The notes: generated by a model not told the origin, from the sequence alone. A DNA stretch of 64,000 nt from Orientallactaga sibirica (GCA_036365145.1 JAEOAD010001365.1:5377501-5441500), one strand, 5' to 3'; shown: positions 1 through 11,815, counted from the first letter of the stretch. A program made the numbers and translations.

Positions 1-2540
1 ATTCCTTTTGTTTTTCCTCTTAATAGGAAAACAGAAGCAGTTTGACACCCCCAGAAAGTGGCTCTATGCTTTCTTTTTACGAAGCCACCTGGAAGGGGCA
101 TGGTTTCCAGAGTAGCACTGTCCTCACTGTGGCTCGCTGGGAACCTCCACCTGGAGCAGGGCAGAGACAGTGTGGGCCTATTTACAGTGGCTGTCAGAAG
201 GCAACATCTACCTGAGGGACAGATGTCCGTGCCAGACATACTCTTCAGAGCGCTCATCCTCTCCGGATGTATAAAGGGTGGTTTCAAAGATCTTTTGTCC
301 TGCTTCTGTGAATTTGCAAGTTAGATGACTTAGATTTAGATGAAAAACTTGAAATGTCATTCTGTGTACAAAACGTGGATCTGCTCTTTGGATCTTAGCA
401 CCCAGGAGCCACATCGTCAGGGCAGGTGGCCCAGACCAAAGGCTAAGCACTTCCTCTTTGCTCTTGCTAACCCCTGACCCTGAGTGTGACCCCCATTCTG
501 CTCCCTACACTGACTGCCACAAAGGTACCTAAGCTGTGAGAGGAAAGACTGCATAGGAAACATCTTCTTAATTCACCTTTTTTCTCCCAAAGATCTAGCT
601 CCCAGAGGCAGGCTAGAAAGTGCCAGAAGGAAGTCATGTAGACTTAAGTCATTTCAAAATCATTTCAAAGTCATTATTTTTTTTAACCCCATTTTCCTAC
701 TTGCACTCCTTAACTCCAACACTGTCCCAAACTGTTTGGAAGTGTTTATGATGTATCTTTACAACGAATAACATTTCTGTCCTCACTTGAAGGAGAGGCC
801 AGCTAAGCAAATACAAGAAAATTTGCTTTGCAAAGTTTTTTGGCTTCATGAGCTTTTCCAGTTTTTCAGGAAATAAAAGAAACCCGACCCACGGGACTAG
901 ACAAATGTAAACCAGCTTAGGATGTGGGAAAACAGGTTTTGCATTATTTATTCCTTCCTTTTAAGTGACCAAAAATATTTACAAGGTATCATTCAATAAA
1001 TGCACATTTTTTAAAAAAAGGAAAAACAGCAACAAAATAAAACAAAAAAATCAACCATGGGCACGCTATGCACTCCTGATAGAATCCTGCCTGGAGTGTC
1101 TTCTGAAAGTTGGCTAGTGGCAATCTCCAGTCAGACTCCAGCATTCAAGAAAATCAAACAAACAACAAAAACAACAACAACAACAACAACAAAACCCCAC
1201 ACTTTTCCTATCCCCTGTGAAAACACTTTGTTTTACCCTTTTCTGATGCCAAGGCCCATTTGAAAAACAAAAACAAACCGGCATTTTGTTCATTTCGAAG
1301 GCTCATTTCTGGTTTGGGTCAATCCTGAAGATTTTCATATGGTCGCCATCATTTGGTTGGGATGTTGCTTCAAGCCTTGGCTAAGGGTGGCAAGCACTGT
1401 GTGCCAATCTGAGCCCGCTCCATGGGTGGATTGTGCCCTGGAGTCTGGGGTTCAAAGTTTCCTCTGTGTGTGGACTTACACATCCCCACTCTGTGAAATC
1501 TTATTATTCTAATGAGAATGCAAATGAAGGGAGCGCAGGGTGGAAATGGCTCTGGTGAGCTGCTTGTCAAAAATATTTTCCTGGGAAGGGGTTGCTGAGC
1601 AGGGGAGGGGAGCCAGGCTCCCTCTTCTGCAGCAGGGTTTGCTTGGGGACTCGTGTTGGGTGGCACGTGGCCAAGTCTGAAGGAGACACATCTTCATTGA
1701 TGTGCCTTTTGTCACTGGTTCTTATTCACGGTATTTAAACAACTCATGCAGGCTTTGACAGCTTTCCCCTTTTCTTACTTATGTGAATCTTTTTATTTTG
1801 GTAAGATGTCTAAAGACCTGTGGTCCTGGGAGGCAAAGGAGAGAGGCAGGGTGAAAATAGGTTGGCGTATGACATGTACTGAACTCCAACTTCCTGAACC
1901 AGGCCAGGGCTGAAGGAAGAGCTGAGGTTCCTGGTTAGTCAGCTGGGCTCCTAAGCCACTCTTTAGAGAAGGGAACGGAGCAAGCGGGGAGCCGGAATAG
2001 AAAAGAGATTCGCCTGGGGAACTGTGCACAGATGACTCTCATTATGTCTAAAAATGATTCCTAGCCCTCTGTGGCCTTGGGCTTTTATTTTCATTGTAAT
2101 GGGTTAGAAGTCCTGTGCTCTGTCCCCATCACCGAGAGCTGGTTGTTATAGCCACCTGAGGTCTGGTTATTAATATCCTTACAGGGGGTTACCTGGATCC
2201 TCCTGTACTTCAGACAGAAGACAGCAGGGCTGAGAGATCACGGGGCAGCCCTACACAGCCCTACCTGAGATGGCATCTTTGCAGAGCAAATGACAAAAGT
2301 GGTTCAGGTCCCTCTTGGAGTACAGAACCTGTTAGACATATAACAAGGTAGGCTCAAAAATAAAGTTAAGCATGACCCGAAATAAAATTGCAGCTTTCTG
2401 TTGCTTGTGAGACCCGTGGGGGCTGCACGGAGCACCTGGGGAGTGGGGAGTGGGGAGTGGGGAGGGTGTCAGTGTGGAGCTTGTCGTCTTGTGAGTGGAT
2501 CTGGTCCCAGGGGAAAGCGGAGATTCAAGTCTCAGCCAGA
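1..2540. other. Unique non-coding sequence, no gene recognised
   Basis: No SINE, LINE or LTR was recognised here. It contains only a short (CAA)n run at about 1165-1193 and A-rich patches around 1010-1050. The open frames present are short (98 codons or fewer) and show no recognisable domain. The first 30 bases hold a pyrimidine run ending in AG that could mimic a splice acceptor, but nothing downstream supports an exon. Confidence 0.6.
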
Positions 2541-2870
2541 CCTTTGTAACAGAGGGAGGATTCATGCATTTTCTTAATAAGATGTTAATTTTCGGTAGCA
2601 TGCCATTAGATTGCAACACATTTTTTAAGGAAAGATGTTATCTTTGTGAAGTTGACTTATTTGCAAACTTAACATAAGCTTTCAAACCCACAGAAAATAT
2701 GGCAGTGTGTTTATATTTAAAATAGATTTTTTAAAAAAAAATCCAGTGAGTTACTGTGAATTCACTTACCGCCCAATAATACAGGGATAAAAATAATTTA
2801 TGCTCCTATTTTAATTAAAAGCAAATCGTTTTTGTAAAGCAATAGGAGCTCAGTGTAGTGGTTAGTTCAG
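2540..2870. other. AT-rich candidate conserved non-coding block
   Basis: This is repeat-free, AT-rich sequence with several homeodomain-like TTAAT/ATTAA cores (for example around 2585 and 2810-2820) and no low-complexity collapse. The look is that of deeply conserved enhancer DNA, but conservation itself cannot be seen from one sequence. Confidence 0.25.
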
Positions 2871-3132
2871 GAAGAGGGGAGGGACTCAGTTTCTTGGCCT
2901 GGGCGGGGACAGCTGCATGTTTAGGACAGGCCTTTAACCTTCCTGGAGAGTCTGCGTGTGATTCCAGTCACACAGTGTGCTCCTACCCAGACCACATCAC
3001 ATAGAGTCGTTAAGGAAGGGTATCTATGTGGCTAACTACCATCCCTGGACCTCCAGAATGGAGAGATTGCCTAGGGCTGGAAGGGTTAGTGATGGTCCTT
3101 AAAGGAGTCTAAGATTTTCTTTCTTTCTTTAA

Positions 3133-3316
3133 AAAAATATTTTATTTTTATTTACTTGAGAGCGAGAGAATGGGCACACCTCCAGCCACTGCAAACAAAG
3201 TCCAGATGCATGCGTCACCTTGTGCATCTGGCTTTCTGTGGATCCTGGGCAATCGAACTGAGGTCCTTTGACTTTGTAGGCAGGCACCTTACCCACTAAG
3301 CCATCTCTCCAGCCCA
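3133..3316 (-). mobile_element. DIP-type SINE (B2 superfamily)
   Basis: Read on the minus strand, it starts with the tRNA-like head (GGGCTGGAGAGATGGCTTAG), continues through the conserved body, and ends in an A-rich tail at the left end. The CT-rich segment is reduced to a short GA stretch on the plus strand. Several substitutions suggest moderate age. Confidence 0.9.
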
Positions 3317-3336
3317 AGATTTTCTTTTTAGCCACA

Positions 3337-3340
3337 AAAA

Positions 3341-3391
<51 letters not shown>

Positions 3392-3392
3392 A
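3337..3392. repeat. (AAAT)n microsatellite
   Basis: About 13 near-perfect TAAA units immediately right of the DIP head. It creates an artificial leucine/isoleucine-rich open frame on the minus strand. Confidence 0.97.
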
Positions 3393-4196
3393 GGTGGGCA
3401 TGTCAGGAGCAGCAATATCTGGGGAGGGTTTGTTGTTGATTTCTATAGACATTGGAAGACACTCAAAACACACTGACCCAGACATGCCTAGACCACCTTA
3501 TTCCCAGGGCTGGTCCATGTCCCAGGGTCAAGACAAGTCATGACAAGATGACATGGGTGGGTGGGCATACAGAAATCTGTCCCAAGAGATACTCCGCGCA
3601 CAGTCTCACTGACGCCATACTGTACTACGGAGTGTGTGGTCACTGCATGCCTGGTTTGGGAGCTGAGCCAGCTCCACATGGACCGGAACAGCCAGAGAAG
3701 GTTTTTATGGCGAGGGGGACAGTGTCACTGTCTCTGAACATTGCTGTCTCCAGAGCTAGAGATCCTCTGGGGCGAAAGATGAAGCACAAGGAGTTGTCAC
3801 TCCCTTCCAGGGATGTCAGCTACATCGAAGACCCCCAAGATGGCAGCCTAGATGGTAAATGACAGCTCAGGCGGGGCAGCAGGTGGCTACGGTTTGATGT
3901 TCTGGAGACCAGGCAGGGAGATCAAAGAAGATCCCGCATGTACCTATCACTTATGTATGGAAGTGGTCCATGTAGATTGGGGTACTGGACCTTGGATTTG
4001 GAAAGTGCTTTTGAGTTGAGGTTATCTGTGCCTTAGCCTGTGATAATGAATAAGGCACACCACCGGCCATCTGTACAGTGAGAGAATGTATTCATGTTGA
4101 CATAAGATAGATGAGGAGACACTTGTAATGTCCTTGCTCACTGCCTGGTCACTTACACCAGCTTTATTTAATCCTCCAACATAGGGACTTTTTAAA
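3393..4196. other. Unique sequence with one 136-codon open frame
   Basis: A plus-strand frame is open at 3452-3862. The translation has no recognisable domain, signal peptide or repeat, and no splice context supports it. It is treated as chance. Confidence 0.5.
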
Positions 4197-4199
4197 ATA

Positions 4200-4406
4200 A
4201 ATATAATTAATTAATTTATTTATTTGAGAGAGAGAAAGAGGCAGAGAGAGAAAGAGAATGGGTGCACCAGGGCCTCCAGCCACTGCAAACGAACTCGATG
4301 CATGCACTCCTTTGTGCATCTGGCTTACGTGGGTCCTGGAGAATCAAACTGGGATCCTATGGTTTTGCAGGCAAATGCTTTAATTGCTAAGCATCTCTCC
4401 AGCACC
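4200..4406 (-). mobile_element. DIP-type SINE
   Basis: Complete element on the minus strand: TTTA/ATTT tail and GAGAGA tract at the left, body with 'GGGCCTCCAGCCACTGCAAA', and head ending at the CTCTCCAGC motif. It abuts an old B1 on its right. Confidence 0.92.
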
Positions 4407-4409
4407 ACC

Positions 4410-4523
4410 CCCCTTTTTGTGACAAGATCTCTCTCTGTAGCCCAGTCTGGCTTCATATTCGTGATCACCCTGCCTCTGCCTAGTAGGTGATGGGATTACA
4501 GGCACGTACCACCATACCTGATC
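4410..4523 (-). mobile_element. Old B1-like SINE
   Basis: Antisense B1 (7SL-derived) recognisable from 'TGGGATTACAGGCACGTACC' and the CTGCCTCTGCC block. It is diverged and short, consistent with an old monomer. Confidence 0.75.
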
Positions 4524-5004
4524 AAGGGGGAGACTGTGTGCCTTCAGAGCTAAGGATACTGGCAGTTGGATAGGATAGACTTAAATCTGTGCAAGTGGAC
4601 GTGAGGCCCATAGTAACAACTGCTCCTGCAAATACCATTGAAGGCGCAGAAAGCTGTTTGGTTAGAAAACAAACAGACGCACTTGTCTCTTTGCTTTAGT
4701 CATAGGAGTATGTCTCTGTGTCACCAAGCACTGATGAGCAGGAGGGGAGGGTGTGAGAGGCTAATTCCTGGTTTCCTTGTTGTGCAATCTCTTCTCTGGA
4801 GTTCTTTCATACACAGTGGCTCAGGATGCGATCCCATTTCTTCCTTCCTTCCACCAAAGACCACCAAATCTACTGTATGGCAAAAAGATTCCATTGAAAA
4901 AGGTTCCATGGAGGCCATAGACCAGTTCAGAGGATATGGCAATTTTATACCAGTAGAGAAATTGAATCTTACTTCCAGGAAGTAATTAGAAATTCCAAGT
5001 ATGG

Positions 5005-5279
5005 GAATGAGAAGATGGCTCACTGGACACAAGCAGCTGGATGCAAACGGTACATGTGTCTGTGATCCCAAAGGGCCTGTGCAGTGGGAGGCAGAGTCAG
5101 TGGAACCCCAAAGCTGGTGGGGCCACCTAGTCTGGCATTCACAGTGGCAAACAAGACAGACTCTGTCTCAAACAAGGTGGAAGGCTGAGGACTGACACTT
5201 TGAGGTTGTCCTCTGATCTCTGCATGCATGCTATGGTATACACACACATACAAGCACACACACACACACACACACACAG
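5005..5279 (+). mobile_element. Long CA-tailed B2-superfamily SINE (B3/B4-like)
   Basis: It has a degraded tRNA-like head (GAGAAGATGGCTCAC), a middle with 'CTCAAACAAGGTGGAAGGC', and the 3' block 'GTTGTCCTCTGATCTCTGC' followed by a (CA)n tail. The same arrangement recurs near 29.97, 38.04, 49.06, 51.9 and 55.2 kb. The Repbase-level family name is not certain. Confidence 0.7.
5250..5279. repeat. (CA)n tail microsatellite
   Basis: CA dinucleotide run that forms the 3' tail of the adjacent SINE. Confidence 0.95.
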
Positions 5280-5367
5280 AAAAAAAATAAATTGCTAATA
5301 AGTTTACTTTGGTCCTGACAGTAATTATGATAGGATTTTGTATTTAAGTCAACCTGCATTTATTTAC

Positions 5368-5500
5368 TCTGTAACTTAGATAAGAAGTTTAAATTCTCCG
5401 ACCCCTCAGTTTCCTTCTCAGTAAAATGGGTATGCTACTGTCTCCCTAAAACCATTTTGACAAACATTCAAAGAAAGATGTATATAAATGTCAATGCTTG
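5368..5500 (-). mobile_element. MIR fragment
   Basis: The antisense MIR core is visible as 'CCCTCAGTTTCCTTCTCAGT' followed by AAAATGGGTATG. This is an ancient mammalian tRNA-derived SINE. Confidence 0.75.
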
Positions 5501-5839
5501 TGCCCTAAAATAATTCACACATGTAGGAACTTAAGAGTCCCTGGCCTGTGAATTTTCTAATCCTAATTCTAGCCCAGCACAGCCTGAGTCTGCCAACGGG
5601 AAAACAACATCAGCATCTTGATTCGGATGAGGTATAGACAGCATCTGGTACAGCTGGTTTATAAAGTGTCCTTCAAATGACTCATGTGCTACAGGCTTTA
5701 TCCCCGGCTAGGAGACCCCATCGTGGAGAAGCAGTCACATCATGAACACACTAATTCCATCAGTGGGCTAATCCATGCTTAGTGGACTGTTGAGGTGGGG
5801 CCTGGCTAAGGAAGTGGGTTACTTGGGGTGGGGGGGACT

Positions 5840-6280
5840 GTTTTTTTTAAGTATATTTTCCATTGGCTTTATATATGGCATTTTCAAATGCAATTTGTTT
5901 TTGCTGATTACCCTCCTTCCTCCTACTTCCCTCCCTGTATTTCCCCTTCTTCTCTTTATATGTCACAAAAATCCTTTTGTCCATCTATCCCCCCTCTTCT
6001 AGTTCACCTCTATATTTTGATTATGGTTCTATGTTTATCAGTTTAGTCTCCATTTACTCCCCAATATACAAGCTGCTTTTGGAGGTGTCTCCTCTGTGTG
6101 GTGGTAAAAAGCTGCTCCCTTCGTGGCCAGGAAGCCAAAAGGAAATGGAAGAGGCTCAGGTCCCATTCATCCCTACCTCTCAAAGGTTCCACCCCCTCCC
6201 AAAAATGTGACATTGGTGACCAGTGCTTTACTACATGGACTGGGCACCATTTAAAATTGCAACCGTAGTAGAGGTTTCTG
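5840..6280 (+). mobile_element. Pyrimidine-rich stretch and LTR-like (MaLR-type) fragment
   Basis: The left part (to about 6060) is pyrimidine-rich and unclassified. From about 6100 the text runs through 'GGTTCCACCCCCTCCC', then 'GACATTGGTGACCAGTGCTT' and an ACATGG...CCATTTAAAAT ending. This resembles the 3' half of the rodent repeat class also seen at 7.9, 22.8 and 26.9 kb. The class assignment is tentative. Confidence 0.4.
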
Positions 6281-6504
6281 TCATATTCTTTCAGAATACT
6301 GCACATAGAACAATGAATCCCTATTCATTTAGTTACCAAATGCTTTCGCCTGCCTTTAAACAGAAGTGATTTGTCATCACCTCTGGCCTTTCTGTGGGGT
6401 GAAGGAGAAGATGTGGGGTGAGAGTCTTCTCATATAGATTCTAATGACCAAATGGGCCAGTGGTTGCCAATGGCTTCTGACACAGTGAAGCATCACTATT
6501 CTAG

Positions 6505-6757
6505 AAAACATTTCTGAAGCATGCCCTTGGTGCCAGGCATCCTTCTGGAGTGCCACATGTCCCAGCTTAACTAGTTCTCAAAACAACCATGTGACCTAGG
6601 CATGCCGCAGAGTGATAAACTGAGGTACAGAGACACTAATTCTCTTGTCCCAGGCCCTACTGGAAAGACAGCAGAACTGGTTTCAGGTGCAAGAGGCAGA
6701 CTCCGGGTCCGCGCTCTGACCCATTACGGCATACTGCCTCGTCGTAGGGTTAAGCAT
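6505..6757 (+). mobile_element. MIR SINE
   Basis: Recognisable MIR landmarks in order: GGTGCCAGGCAT, 'CTCAAAACAACCATGTGACC', 'GATAAACTGAGGTACAGAGA', then a degraded 3' end with CTCTGACCCATTACGGCATACTG. This is one of the best preserved ancient repeats in the window. Confidence 0.85.
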
Positions 6758-6759
6758 GG

Positions 6760-7880
6760 TTCACGTGTTCCTCTCAGTTCCTCCACAAAGCATAAGAACT
6801 AAAGCTGTAAGGAGGAGCAACAGTTTTGATGACAGCAGCAAGAAATGACTCTTAGAAACAGCATTTACAGGGCGTGGGGTGCTTGCAAGGGAGGGTGCTC
6901 TAGGGAGTGGGTTGTATGATCAGTGTTAGGAATATGACACGGAATATGTCATGGATGTCTGCTTTTCCTCTACCTCTGACACATGTAGAATTGTACTTCC
7001 TTGAAGTTGGTGTGGTCACTGGATTCACTCTAGCCAGTAAAATGATCCAACTTTTAAAAGCATGTGCTTGCTTGAGCATGCTCATTCCTCTGAGTAGGGA
7101 AGCTCAAAATGCAACAGAGATAACACTAGACCAGAGGCCACGTGACTGCAGCTCTACCCCAGGGAGGACACCTACCTAGTCAGTTTCCGGGATTCCTGAT
7201 TGCGTCACAGGAGCAAGGGATGCAGTCCTCTTTGAAGTTGCTGAGATTCTGATCTTTCATGTTAGTGAAACAAAATTCAACCAATCTTGACTGAAAGAGG
7301 TGGACTGGAAAGTGTGAATTAAGATTAGAGTTTGAGCAAGACTGGGGGGAGGGAGCATGGAAAATAGGATGAAAAGTCCAATCACTTTCTTTTCTGGACA
7401 TCAGACATATAATTTACTTTGAATCTTTTCCTTGTTTTAGTTCTCAGACAGGTGCTGTTCCTCCGAGTCTGAGAATTGTCCTCCATCCTCTACCTTGAGG
7501 CTCCATGGGATGCAGTGTACACAGAGGCAGTATACTAGGGACTCAAGCTAGTATGGGCATCTCTGAACCCCAGCATGCTGCCTCTTGGGAAGGGCTGAAA
7601 CTAGGTGTAGACACGCATTTTAGTTCTCTGCCTTGGAGGCAGAAGTTTCCAGGTAGTTCATCAAAGTTGCAGCTGCTAGTTAAGGTATCCATCCCATTTT
7701 TTTTCAGAGCATTTCAAAATGACAGTATGATGGAATCCTCCTCTACTCTCTCCCATCCTTTATTCAGAGTCACAGATGCTTCACCAGGCACCAGGTCTAC
7801 TGGCTCCCAAAGTTTGGTGATTGGCATCCTTTCAAGCAATTTAACGTAAGTTACACGTCAAAAAGAAGGTAAGTTTTAAA
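6760..7880. other. Unique sequence, nothing recognised
   Basis: No repeat family or coding domain is recognised. A 114-codon plus-strand frame at 7505-7849 has no recognisable features. Confidence 0.5.
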
Positions 7881-7884
7881 GTGT

Positions 7885-8228
7885 ACCTAACATGCTGTTG
7901 CAGTTACACCTTGTTGTTTAGACAAAGCTGCCAACCCAAAGCAGCTGATGGTTTTTTTCTTGTGGCTTCCAGTCTTGAGGGAATACTTCGCGATGGCAGG
8001 AGAAAGCATGGCACGAGCAGAGGCTGGACATCACCTCTGCCACAGCAGGTGGAAAACAGCAGCGGGAGAGTGAGCTGGTCTCTGGTAAGGGGGAGCTGGC
8101 TACAACACCCCTAAGCCCACCTCCAACAACACACCTCGTGCAGCAAGACCCCACCTCCCAAATTGCCATCAGCTGGGGACCAAGCATTCAAAACACACAA
8201 GTTTATGGGGACAACTGATTCACACTCC
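7885..8228 (+). mobile_element. Medium-reiteration LTR-like element, copy 1
   Basis: This shares a ~340-bp arrangement with 22815-23160 and 26935-27290. The order is CAAAGCAGCTGATG, GATGGCAGG-GAAAGCATGGCA, 'GAGCAGAGGCTGGACATCAC', CAGGTGGAAAACAGC, a CACCTCC...CAAATTGCC block, and a GGGGACAACTGATTCA end. It resembles the MST/MLT1-type MaLR LTR layout, but the class is not proven. Confidence 0.6.
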
Positions 8229-8299
8229 ACACATGCCTTTACTTCCGGCTGCACTGCTAGTTTGGATCTGAAGAGCCACCATCCAAAGCTCATACATTG

Positions 8300-8730
8300 A
8301 GAGCTTGATTGCTAACATAGAGGTGAGATTTCTGGGAGGAGACTGGACCTTGAGGCCTCTGGTCACCTCAGTCATTCAATCTGTTGATGGATTCACAGCT
8401 CATGGGTGCATTGGGAGGCAATGGAAACTGTAGGATGTGAAGCTTTATCGGAGGAAGTAGGCCTCTTAGGTGTGTGCCCTTGAAAGGGCTAATTTGTCCC
8501 TTCCTCCCTCCCCGCCCCCCGCTCCTTCCTGACTGCCATGAAATGAAAGCTTTGCTCCATCACGTCCTTGTTTCCCGAGCTTCTACCTCAGCGTGCTCCA
8601 GAAACAACAGAGCCAGACCATGACAGAACAAAACCTCTCAGACAACGAACAAGGCAGAACAAGTCTTTCCTTCTCGAAGCTGATCATCTCAGGTGATTTG
8701 TCACAGTGATGGAAAGCTGATTGGCACAGC
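8300..8730 (+). mobile_element. MaLR-like LTR
   Basis: It carries landmarks of a widespread rodent LTR class: CTGTTGATGGATTCACAGCTCATGG, AACTGTAGGATGTG, GGAGGAAGTAGGCCTCTTAGG, GACTGCCATGAAATG, and the end GTCACAGTGATGGAAAGCTGA. No internal retroviral genes are present, so it is a solitary, eroded LTR. Confidence 0.55.
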
Positions 8731-8734
8731 TAGG

Positions 8735-9039
8735 ATCAGCTTCAGGGTTCAATCTGTTGTGCTAGGCCAGGCATTTTCATGTGGGAGAGTAAATCCACTT
8801 CTCATGATGATTCTGATCATCCTCCAATTGCACTCACCAGGGCGCTTCTTTTCCATTGCTGAATAATTTCCAGAGTTTGTCTTGTATTTAGTTCACAAGT
8901 CATATTCTAGAAGCCAGTCTTTCCTAATCCCTCTAAGAAAGAGGTTTTTAGAAGGAAGAGCTGAACCGATGCGTGCAATGGTTTCTCAGGTTACAGTCCT
9001 AGAGTCGTTTCCTTACTCACAAAGCATTTGTTCTTTTAA
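8735..9039. other. Unique sequence
   Basis: No repeat or coding signal recognised. Confidence 0.5.
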
Positions 9040-9420
9040 GGGAACCAATATGTTTGTGTAACTGACGTGAAACAAGCTTGACTCCGAAAAGATTTAGCTT
9101 AATATCTGCCTATGCATTCCGGGGGCTGGCCGTCTGTGGGATGTGCATTAAAGGCCCTGGCGGTGGTACAGCTCGTCACGTATGATATTGGGCACGCAAA
9201 TGTGACGTGATGCCCGTGGACTCTTGAGGGTAATTCGATGTGCCAGCCAGCTCGATGGGCAGAGAAGCTATAAACATAGTTGTCACAAGTGAGAAAGAGC
9301 GCTGGGTCGAAGGCAGACTGGAGAAGCGAGCGGCTGTGGAACCTGTCTCGAAGCCCTAATGAAAGTGTTAATTAGTGTATTACAGAATTTACAGTGAGAA
9401 CAGCCGCTCTGCCAGGCCCC
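9040..9420. promoter_or_regulatory. CpG-retaining candidate regulatory element
   Basis: A repeat-free block with well over a dozen CpG dinucleotides in about 380 bp, while most surrounding DNA has almost none. It carries CGTCACGTA at 9174-9182 and the CRE-like TGACGTGA at 9203-9210, an inverted pair. A homeodomain-type TTAATTAG lies at 9368-9375 within a TAATGA...TTAATTAG cluster. The combination suggests a constrained regulatory element, but conservation was not tested. Confidence 0.35.
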
Positions 9421-11204
9421 TCCATGGCACCCTCCTCGTTAACCGCTTCTTTCTCTTGCCTGCCTTCCCCTAGCTTTGTTCTCTGTGTCCCCGAAGGTGG
9501 GAGGAGGAGGCCAAGAGCACAGTGTTGTAGCAAGGGAGGCTTGTTGGGGGGGGAGGCGAGGCTTTGCTAAGAAGAGAAGGCCAACAGGGCACATGGCTGT
9601 CTCAAGTTTATAGGAATAAGTACACATTTAATCTACATAACCATTAATCTTTCTTTATGTAACAATGATTAGTAAATAGGGTTTTAAAGCAACTGCTTAG
9701 TTCACACATTGGCATCGTAGATTAACTTATTTCTAAAACACTTGATTTTTATCACTCTGCCTGATTTGTCACATGATTTATGGGTGATATGATAAATCAT
9801 GGGCTATTTATTGTTTATCCTATGAAGAAGGCACTGACTCATTTCACAAGGATGCAACCCGCTGTTTCATGGGAAGTCTACTTTGCTGGCTGGTTCAATC
9901 ACACGCTGGGGTGGAAGTTCCAGGAGTGGGGTTGTCCCTCACTCCCGGCAGTTAGACTGCTCTTAAACAGTTTTAGGAAATAATTACATGGCCAGAATCT
10001 TAAACTTCAGTCATGTTTATTTTAAATGGACACATAACAGAGCAGAATGGGTGTTGAATCCTTTGGATAATGAGGCATTTTGGTTACAAAGACATGAAAT
10101 GTAACGATGTGATACCACTGGCCATTATGTTGCCCTTTCCTTTGCTTTATGTTTTATTTCAGGTCAAGGCACCCACTAAAAGTCTCTCCACGATATCTCT
10201 AGGTGCTCTCTGAGCACTGAAGAGACCCAGGTGCATGAGGTTTGGGAGATGAGAGCAGGAGCCCTGCCTTGCTTTGATGCATGCTTACAAGAAGTTCAAA
10301 GTCAACATCTAGAGAGCTGGCTGCTCCTCTCACCTGGCTGCTCCAGGCCTGGCCTCTTGTCCTCCCAGCTCTCCTCTGAGCTTGCTGCTGTCCCTTCCTT
10401 TCTGTTTAGGTGTCTGCACCTGGATAGCTTCCCAGCTGCCTTGTTTTGGAAAGAGAATTGGCTTCTCTGTGGAGCCTGTTGTTCATTGTCAGTACCAGTG
10501 ACTTCAGCTGCTTGCTGGGGATACTCCAATCCATGTAACTCACGAGACGTTCTGAGTCAGAGTGGGACATCCACTGACCAGTTTGATCATGTGTGGAGCA
10601 GCAGAACTGAGTCAGATCAGCTACGGCTGTGGTGGTGATGGGCAGGGAGAAGTGCATGCCTATAGAAGTAACCCTGCTGTGTGGAATCCCAACGAATCAG
10701 GAGGCAGCTCTTGTCTCAAATGGAACAAAAGGAAGGACAAAAATAAGCAAATAAACAACAACAAAAAACTGTAGAGGTAGGCCTGTGTTCCTGTGGCCAT
10801 GCTCTCCCCACAAGGGCCTATAAAAATTGATCCCAAAATTATGCACACACACAAACACACAATAGAGACACACAATACTGTGCTAATTTTAGTGCATTAC
10901 ATGTGAATTACTACAGAATATATATTACACCCCTGGATCCACCCCTACCTGAAGGAATATACCTCCTAAGAATTTCTTATCTTTTTTACTTTTATGTACT
11001 TGGCCATTGCCTGTATCCGTATTTTTCCACCAGGGAGACTTCCTATAAGGCAGAGGGATGGTTCTCTTTCTTCCTTTCTTTCTTCATCACTAGGGAAGCA
11101 TGCACTCTGTGGGTTTTCTGAGCTTGGTTTTCAGTAGAGGCTCCCTGAGACTGTCATGTAGTCAGAACTGTCCCTCTGTGCCATGTACTGGAACTATAGT
11201 CAAA
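9421..11204. other. Unique sequence with a minor unresolved repeat near 10.6-10.9 kb
   Basis: A 135-codon frame at 10231-10638 shows no domain. Around 10610-10880 there are B1/B2-like words (GTGGTGGTGATGG, TGTCTCAAATGG, a short CA run) that may be a badly eroded composite SINE, but I could not align it convincingly. Confidence 0.4.
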
Positions 11205-11207
11205 TTG

Positions 11208-11585
11208 CAGTTTGTGTCAGTTTGAATAGATGGCCCCCAATATATTCAGTGTTTTATTAGTTTGTAGTTTGCATCTGCAGCCACCTGGCTGGAGGCAGTG
11301 TCACTGGGTGGATCTTAGGGTCCAGCCCTAAGGTGTGGGGGTGGATTTGAGATTTCAATCTAAAGATATGCAAAGTGAGCCTAGCTGGAGTTCCTGAGGT
11401 GTGCAGTGCTGTCTGGTTTTTGGCTTGTGGCTTTGCTCTCTGTGTTTGGTCCTGTGAAAGCAGGGCCAGTTTCTTCTGCCATTATGGAACTTCCCCTGGA
11501 TCTGTAAGCTTCAATAAAAATCCCTTCCTCCATAACAGTGCCTGGTCTGCAAGTTTATCTCAGCAAACCTGAAGCTGTCTATTAC
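11208..11585 (+). mobile_element. MaLR-like LTR, copy 1 of a pair
   Basis: Starts near GTGTCAGTTTGAATAGATGG and ends near CAGCAAACCTGAAGCTG. It contains 'CCCTGGATCTGTAAGC' and a poly(A)-signal-like AATAAA. The same words in the same order occur at 48275-48620, so the two form one family. About 375 bp is typical of a solo MaLR LTR. Confidence 0.55.
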
Positions 11586-11606
11586 ACAGTTTTAAAATCA
11601 ATGCAA

Positions 11607-11647
11607 TGTAAGTATAGAAGTTGTCAATAAAAAAAATGTACAGAAAA
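11607..11647 (+). mobile_element. Extremely 5'-truncated L1 3' tail
   Basis: About 41 bp containing TGTAAGTATAGAAGTTGTCAA and TAAAAAAAA. It matches the terminal words of the young L1 3' UTR at 62520-62550 with one difference. It lies between direct repeats AAAATCAATGCAA (11594-11606 and 11648-11660), the expected signature of target-primed insertion. Confidence 0.8.
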
Positions 11648-11660
11648 AAAATCAATGCAA

Positions 11661-11815
11661 GCCGGGTGTGGTGGTGCACGCCTTTAATCCTAGCTCTCGG
11701 GAGGCAAAGGTAGGAGGATCTCCGTGAGTTCAAGGCCACCCTGAGACCACCAAGTGAATTCCAGGTCAGCCTGGGCTAGAGTGAAACCCTACCTTAAAAA
11801 ACAAAAACAAAAACA
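11661..11815 (+). mobile_element. B1 SINE
   Basis: Near full-length B1 starting GCCGGGTGTGGTGG and ending in an AAAAACAAAAAC tail. It is flanked by the 13-bp direct repeat AAAATCAATGCAA (11648-11660 and 11816-11828), which is also the target repeat of the L1 tail to its left. Confidence 0.93.

Noticed and set aside
1..40. Pyrimidine run plus AG resembling a splice acceptor at the left edge
   Set aside because: No conserved open frame or donor follows, and single acceptor-like sites are common by chance.
3129..3485. 118-codon minus frame with long hydrophobic run
   Set aside because: The hydrophobic run is the (AAAT)n microsatellite translated, and the rest is the DIP body.
3452..3862. 136-codon open frame
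   Set aside because: No domain, signal peptide or splice context; no reason beyond length to call it coding.
8300..8730. Possible endogenous retrovirus with coding genes
   Set aside because: Only solo LTR-like text is present; no gag, pol or env-like frame lies within reach at any of the LTR-like loci.
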